Shown here in pieces: positions 5,192 to 8,688 of a stretch of 8,688 bases of DNA (position 1 is its first letter; every line of letters begins with the position of its first letter). Source of the DNA: Treponema sp. UBA4232 (lineage in GTDB: Bacteria; Spirochaetota; Spirochaetia; Treponematales; Treponemataceae); assembly GCA_002396325.1 (NCBI GenBank), contig DGXM01000216.1, forward strand, positions 3,764-12,451, read 5' to 3'. A program made the translations under genes and the position numbers. The notes beneath the pieces were generated by a model. That model did no database searches. It was given only the letters and a program-made list of their open reading frames with translations, and was not told where the DNA came from.

Positions 5192-7420
5192 TTATTGAGC
5201 CGCCGGGGCAGCAGGCACTTCAGATACGGTTTCTGCGGCCTTGACGGAAAACTTTGCAAAGAAAGCCTTTATATCAGTCCACACACCCTGCATACCGTTC
5301 GGATTTTTCACAATCAGCACAACCGCGGTCACAATCAATGCCAGAAGAATCACAAGGAAAATCACCCTCTTCCACGGGAAGCCTTTTTGAGCAAACGGAT
5401 CAAAGGGATCCAAAGTCGAATCCTTCGGCCGCACGGCAGTATGAGTCATCGCAGAGCCGAGCTTTATGTTGATTTTCACGTTACCGTTGATTGCCCATCC
5501 TGAAGCATCCAGAATCGGGGCAATGTTTCTCTGACGGAGTTTCATCCAGGCAATGAACATAGAAGGCAATGAAATAAGAAGGATTATGCCCACAACTCCA
5601 AGCGGAATCCATGCACCGAGTCCGAAGAAAGCCTGAAGAAGACCTCCCACCACGGTAGCGATTCCCGTAAACGCCACGGAAATTGCGGCAATAGTTCCAA
5701 CGTCTATTTTCTTTGAATTGGCGGCGGCATTCGTTGCGGCCTCTGTCGGTTTTTCAACTGCGGAACTCATCTTTGCGGAAACCTTTCCTTCCGCTTCGCT
5801 TGCGGCCTTGGAAACTTTTTCCTGAATGAGTTTTGCAACCTTTTTGTACGGACTCCAGAAAGCTTCTTTTATGCTGATCGGATTTTCCACAATCTTTGTA
5901 ATCGTTGCGTCCCAGTCATTTCCGTCTGTGTCGTAGAAAAGACCGTTTCTTCCCACAATCAGATTATCCCTTCCGCCGGCAGACACCATTGCGGCAATCT
6001 GCATTTTTTCACCGCTGTTCTTTTTCACGCAGTCGCAGTAAAGAAGATAGCACTGTGAAAGCGGAGACATCGCTCCGTGTTTTGCGGCATCGGTCACTTT
6101 GAAACACAGGTCGCAGGAGTGTCCGTCAAGATAAAGTGTTCCGCACTGGAAAACGGCGGCTTTATCGGGATCGTAAAATTCTTCGAACGAAACATAATTT
6201 TTCAAGAGACGCACAAAATCACGGCGTAAAAGAATCATCTTCTTCAAATCGCAGGTGGCCAAGGCAATCGGGGGATGTTTTTCCTCTTCTGAAAGCGCAT
6301 GGTCAATAATCTGCTCGGCATCTGAAGAAAGGATTTCATCGACTCTTTCGAACGTGAGGGATGAAGCGGAATTTGAAGGTTTTGCTCCGAACCAGCTCAT
6401 ATACGGATTGAACTTCTTTTCAATACCGCGCCACTCATCTTCCGTCAGGCTGTTTTTTCCTTCACCGAAGATTGATGAGACCACATCGGAAGCAAACACA
6501 TTCATCTTTTCCGTCCACTCCGGATTCACACCGTCCTTCAGCGGAAGGATTTTCTTTTCGTTCACTTCGGCAAGCGGAAGCAAAGCGAGTTTTTCCGTAT
6601 CAAGTCCGCCGGAAAGGGACTCAAGGTCTTTTGCATGAAGATTTGACGAAAGATCTGAAGAATATGCATCAACAGAGCAGCGCAGGAAGAACTCGTTGAT
6701 TTTGTCTTTCACTGCTATAAATGCCTGTGCCGCCGAATCCGTTCTGAAATCGAGGAAGAAAATCTCGGGAGCATTTTTCTGAGCAGCCTCACGCCAGTCG
6801 TGCATACCGCGCAAATCATCAAAGAAAGCCTTGAACTGATCCCTTGTGATTCCCTTGGCACCTGAAATGTCATCGGCACCGCCCGTCGCATTGATTATGT
6901 CGGAAACCACTTTTGAGGCAGTCTCATCTTTTACCGCTTCGGCAGGGAGCACTTTGTCGCCATTGTAAACTGCGGGTGAAAAAAGTTTGTCGTTCACCTG
7001 CACATCTTGCAATGTGATTTCATTTGCGTCATTCTTTCCCAGAATATTCAAAATGGAACGGGCTGATTCTGCGGGAGAGTGGCCGCACTCAAAAGGCTCG
7101 TCACCCAGTGAATCGAGCGGAATCGAATCGCCTTCCGTCATAATCACTTCAGGATGCTTGAAATATTTTTTTATGTAAGCAGAGGCCGCAAGAATCTCGG
7201 GCACACGCACACGACCGTTATTGTCCAAGTCGAGGGTCTTTAGAGTTTCTTCACTGAACTCAAGCCCAGTCACAGGGCAGGAAAGAGCCACCCAGAGTTT
7301 CGGATCAAGGGAATCAAGATTAAGCACATCATCAATGGACCGAATCTGAAGCTGCATAAGACCGCCGGTCTGAACAAAATGCCACACATGGCCGTTTGAT
7401 TTGATTTTTTTAAGTTTCAT
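5192..7420 (-). CDS. Large EF-hand and cysteine-cluster protein with three C-terminal membrane segments, function unknown
   Basis: A 742-residue protein I cannot name; its start motifs (LDPKLWVALSCPV, then an acidic loop) recall a widespread uncharacterised family, but only from memory. The ATG at 7420 follows AGGAG by 5 nt, and an upstream TTG start at 7495 would overlap the promoter. A canonical EF-hand loop, DLDNNGRVRVPE, lies at 64-75, with degenerate acidic loops later. Six cysteines cluster at 426, 436, 439, 457, 462 and 464 (C-x9-C-x2-C, then C-x4-C-x-C), a possible metal site. At 497-504 is DTDGNDWD, followed by NPISIKEAFWSPYKK and an Ala/Lys-rich helix (about 527-573). Membrane segments are predicted near 575-597, 604-625 and 686-704; LDASGWAING lies between the last two. 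Lysine and arginine flanks put the N-terminal 570 residues and the 626-685 loop in the cytoplasm and the Ala/Pro-rich tail outside. The gene has its own promoter and ends 3 nt from the thioesterase stop. Confidence 0.85.
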   Translation of the reverse strand: MKLKKIKSNGHVWHFVQTGGLMQLQIRSIDDVLNLDSLDPKLWVALSCPVTGLEFSEETLKTLDLDNNGRVRVPEILAASAYIKKYFKHPEVIMTEGDSIPLDSLGDEPFECGHSPAESARSILNILGKNDANEITLQDVQVNDKLFSPAVYNGDKVLPAEAVKDETASKVVSDIINATGGADDISGAKGITRDQFKAFFDDLRGMHDWREAAQKNAPEIFFLDFRTDSAAQAFIAVKDKINEFFLRCSVDAYSSDLSSNLHAKDLESLSGGLDTEKLALLPLAEVNEKKILPLKDGVNPEWTEKMNVFASDVVSSIFGEGKNSLTEDEWRGIEKKFNPYMSWFGAKPSNSASSLTFERVDEILSSDAEQIIDHALSEEEKHPPIALATCDLKKMILLRRDFVRLLKNYVSFEEFYDPDKAAVFQCGTLYLDGHSCDLCFKVTDAAKHGAMSPLSQCYLLYCDCVKKNSGEKMQIAAMVSAGGRDNLIVGRNGLFYDTDGNDWDATITKIVENPISIKEAFWSPYKKVAKLIQEKVSKAASEAEGKVSAKMSSAVEKPTEAATNAAANSKKIDVGTIAAISVAFTGIATVVGGLLQAFFGLGAWIPLGVVGIILLISLPSMFIAWMKLRQRNIAPILDASGWAINGNVKINIKLGSAMTHTAVRPKDSTLDPFDPFAQKGFPWKRVIFLVILLALIVTAVVLIVKNPNGMQGVWTDIKAFFAKFSVKAAETVSEVPAAPAAQ

Positions 7421-7425
7421 TTCTA

Positions 7426-7430
7426 CTCCT
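7426..7430 (-). promoter_or_regulatory. Ribosome binding site of the membrane protein gene
   Basis: On the minus strand AGGAG lies 5 nt before the ATG whose first base is 7420. It selects that start over the upstream in-frame TTG at 7495, which overlaps the stop codon of the lipoprotein gene and the -35 box. Confidence 0.75.
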
Positions 7431-7466
7431 GTAAATGCATCGCACGAATAGTCAATACCTAAAACG

Positions 7467-7495
7467 ATTTTAAGCCAATGAAAAAAACATGTCAA
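7467..7495 (-). promoter_or_regulatory. Sigma-70-like promoter of the membrane protein gene
   Basis: On the minus strand a consensus -35 TTGACA (7495-7490) is followed after 17 nt by TAAAAT (7472-7467). The transcript start should be near 7460, giving a 40-nt leader. The TGA stop of the lipoprotein gene (7494-7492) lies inside the -35 hexamer. A short dyad, TAAAA-TCG-TTTTA (7472-7460), covers the -10 and start and might be an operator. Confidence 0.75.
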
Positions 7496-8412
7496 GAATA
7501 CAAAAGAAGTTCCGGGTGGTATTCATAGTGGATTGTATCCCAGATGAGCCATTTTCCTCCCCAGATGAATCCTTCGCTTTCAAAAATCAGGGTCACTTTT
7601 TCCGGAGGCATCCACCTTCGTTCGAGCGGGAGAAGCATCCAGTTTTCGGGATCCTTGTCACGACGCCATGCCCAGTACACATTTTTATTCTTCACGCCGC
7701 GGGGGATTAAATCAACCGCTGTTCCAAGCGCATGGAAAGAGCTGTTTTCGTTGTCGCGGATTGACCTCCACGCATATCCCTCCGCATGGTCAAGTTCAGT
7801 CACAAAAGACTTCACTTCGGGATCCGTTTCCGCAAGTTCAAGAATCTTTTTTTCCACACGCAAAAGAGCCTGAGAAATTCTTTCGTGCACATTAACTCTT
7901 TTTCCAAGGAATTCCGTCTTCACAATATGAGTTTCAAGAGGCCCCCGTTTGTCACTTTCGTAAATGAGATTGTACAAAAACATCGGAGTGCGCACACCGT
8001 TTTTCCTGTTTTCTTCAGATGCATATTCCTTGATTGAAATAACATCCTGCTCTGAAAAAAACTCAGGATCAGGCGTATGCACGGGATAGGCGTAAAGAAG
8101 AGGAGCAAAATCCTTCGCATTTGGAAGTTCCTGCCCGGGTAAAAATCTGCTTTTCGACCAGTAAAAATCAGCCTCGCGACCTTCAACTTTCACGTGCACA
8201 AGAAAATCTTCTTTTTCAGAAACAAAAGAGGACTCAAAAACAACATCAGGATACGCTTTCCGAAATATTTCAAGTTCGGAAGGTTCAAAGGCAAGGGTGG
8301 CCTCCTCATGCACATCCACAGAACTAAAGGCAACTGCCCTGTCTTTATTCTTTTCGCCGCAGGAAAGAAAAACCCCTGAAACCAAAACGGCAGCCAGTAA
8401 AAATCTTTTCAT
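7492..8412 (-). CDS. Lipoprotein with M15-type (LAS) zinc peptidase domain
   Basis: A 306-residue predicted lipoprotein. The signal peptide MKRFLLAAVLVSGVFLSC has a relaxed spirochaete-style lipobox with Cys18 as the lipidated residue. The C-terminal third carries the D-alanyl-D-alanine carboxypeptidase / L-Ala-D-Glu endopeptidase (M15, LAS) metal motifs: SSFHALGTAVDLIP with ligands His227 and Asp234, and IWDTIHYEY with catalytic Asp292 and ligand His295. The D-x-x-H form resembles the M15C subgroup rather than the E-x-x-H of VanX. GFIWGGKW just before the second motif is also typical. It probably trims peptidoglycan stem peptides or cross-links from a membrane-anchored position in the periplasm. 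Residues 19-170 match nothing I know and may position the enzyme. The start is set by the signal peptide; no Shine-Dalgarno sequence precedes it. It is transcribed from the promoter at 8572-8600 through a leader of about 150 nt. Confidence 0.88.
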   Translation of the reverse strand: MKRFLLAAVLVSGVFLSCGEKNKDRAVAFSSVDVHEEATLAFEPSELEIFRKAYPDVVFESSFVSEKEDFLVHVKVEGREADFYWSKSRFLPGQELPNAKDFAPLLYAYPVHTPDPEFFSEQDVISIKEYASEENRKNGVRTPMFLYNLIYESDKRGPLETHIVKTEFLGKRVNVHERISQALLRVEKKILELAETDPEVKSFVTELDHAEGYAWRSIRDNENSSFHALGTAVDLIPRGVKNKNVYWAWRRDKDPENWMLLPLERRWMPPEKVTLIFESEGFIWGGKWLIWDTIHYEYHPELLLYS

Positions 8413-8565
8413 CTAAAAACCACTAAAACAAAAAACGGCTTTCACCGCACAAGGGCAAAATCCGGCCAACAAAAGACCTACAGCAAAAAATGCCCTGTTC
8501 TCAAAAAAAACACACGGAAACCTCTGATTTTTCAGCAGGATGCTGTCACTGCATATCAGAAGCCG
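8413..8565 (-). promoter_or_regulatory. Candidate structured 5' leader of the lipoprotein gene
   Basis: About 153 nt separate the predicted transcript start (near 8565) from the ATG at 8412, and no convincing gene lies here. Three pairings can be drawn on the minus strand: a two-tier hairpin right at the 5' end (TCTGAT 8560-8555 with ATCAGA 8528-8523, enclosing CAGCA 8545-8541 with TGCTG 8537-8533); AGGGCA (8496-8491) with TGCCCT (8457-8452); and a GAAA-tetraloop hairpin with a U run (8448-8430). No known riboswitch is recognised. The start codon also lacks a Shine-Dalgarno sequence. Confidence 0.35.
8430..8448 (-). terminator. Short GNRA-loop hairpin followed by six U, attenuator-like
   Basis: On the minus strand CGGT-GAAA-GCCG (8447-8436) forms three GC pairs and a wobble pair closing a GAAA tetraloop, followed by six T (8435-8430). 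It sits 17 nt before the lipoprotein ATG. The form is that of a weak intrinsic terminator inside the leader; the stem is short, so read-through would be high. Confidence 0.3.
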
Positions 8566-8571
8566 ACACAT

Positions 8572-8600
8572 ATTATAAATCGAAAACGCATTAAAATCAA
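8572..8600 (-). promoter_or_regulatory. Sigma-70-like promoter of the lipoprotein gene
   Basis: On the minus strand TTGATT (8600-8595) is followed after exactly 17 nt by a perfect TATAAT (8577-8572). The predicted start is near 8565. This makes the small minus-strand open frame at 8413-8610 implausible, since its ATG lies upstream of the promoter. Confidence 0.72.
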
Positions 8601-8688
8601 TACCGCGCATCTTGAATACAGGGCTTCAGCATCAGTTCTGCTATCAGCGTTCAAAATGAGGCAGTGGGACGCAGGAAAAAAGCAAGGA
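8601..8688. other. Right-edge intergenic stretch, nothing called
   Basis: No supported gene, terminator or promoter is visible. A plus-strand frame opens at the ATG at 8656 and runs off the window, but it has no Shine-Dalgarno sequence and only eleven codons. A purine-rich end (AGGAAAAAAGCAAGGA) could be the binding site of a rightward gene starting just outside. Confidence 0.3.

Noticed and set aside
5316..5335. Small palindrome ACCGCGGT within the membrane protein gene as a regulatory site
   Set aside because: It is short, inside coding sequence near the gene end, and has no partner copy or T run.
7421..7495. A TTG at 7495 as start of the large membrane protein
   Set aside because: It overlaps the promoter and the stop of the neighbouring gene, while the ATG at 7420 has a well-spaced AGGAG.
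8413..8610. A 65-codon minus-strand frame directly upstream of the lipoprotein gene
   Set aside because: Its ATG lies upstream of the -35/-10 pair at 8572-8600, the next ATG (8571) abuts the -10 box, and there is no Shine-Dalgarno sequence or recognisable protein character. I treat the stretch as leader.
1..8688. Mobile elements, CRISPR arrays, tRNA or rRNA genes
   Set aside because: I looked for direct repeats, terminal inverted repeats with target duplications, transposase motifs and cloverleaf patterns by eye and saw none that hold up.

Overview
The window reads as chromosomal DNA of a host-associated spirochaete, most likely a gut or rumen Treponema. This rests on moderate GC, a spirochaete-type lipobox on one gene product, the gene content and the general look of the proteins; no rRNA or marker gene is present to confirm it. 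The window is densely coding: seven genes, no tRNA or rRNA, no transposase, no CRISPR array and no large repeat.

Layout. Positions 1-112 hold a promoter (extended -10) and an AT-rich leader. A rightward block of five genes fills 113-5188: a cytoplasmic SGNH sialate O-acetylesterase-like enzyme, a small exported aromatic-rich helical protein, 3-dehydroquinate synthase (aroB), a class V aminotransferase of the cysteine desulfurase family, and a hotdog-fold acyl-CoA thioesterase. Genes 2 to 5 are packed at 9 nt, -4 nt and 14 nt, so they are probably cotranscribed. The block ends 3 nt from the stop of a leftward gene. Two leftward genes fill 5192-8412: a 742-residue membrane-anchored protein with an EF-hand loop and a cysteine cluster, and a lipoprotein with an M15-type (LAS) zinc peptidase domain. 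Each has its own recognisable sigma-70-like promoter. Positions 8413-8565 are probably a structured 5' leader for the lipoprotein gene, and 8601-8688 hold nothing I can call.

How the genes fit together. aroB feeds the shikimate pathway. The cysteine desulfurase supplies persulfide sulfur for Fe-S clusters or tRNA thiolation. The thioesterase hydrolyses an acyl-CoA or acyl-ACP. Their cotranscription looks like housekeeping grouping rather than one obvious pathway. The esterase suggests use of host or plant O-acetylated glycans whose fragments are first imported. The M15 lipoprotein points to peptidoglycan peptide trimming in the periplasm. The least explained object is the 742-residue protein at 5192-7420, the best candidate here for undescribed biology, followed by the structured leader at 8413-8565. 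I do not see strong evidence for a new multi-gene system.
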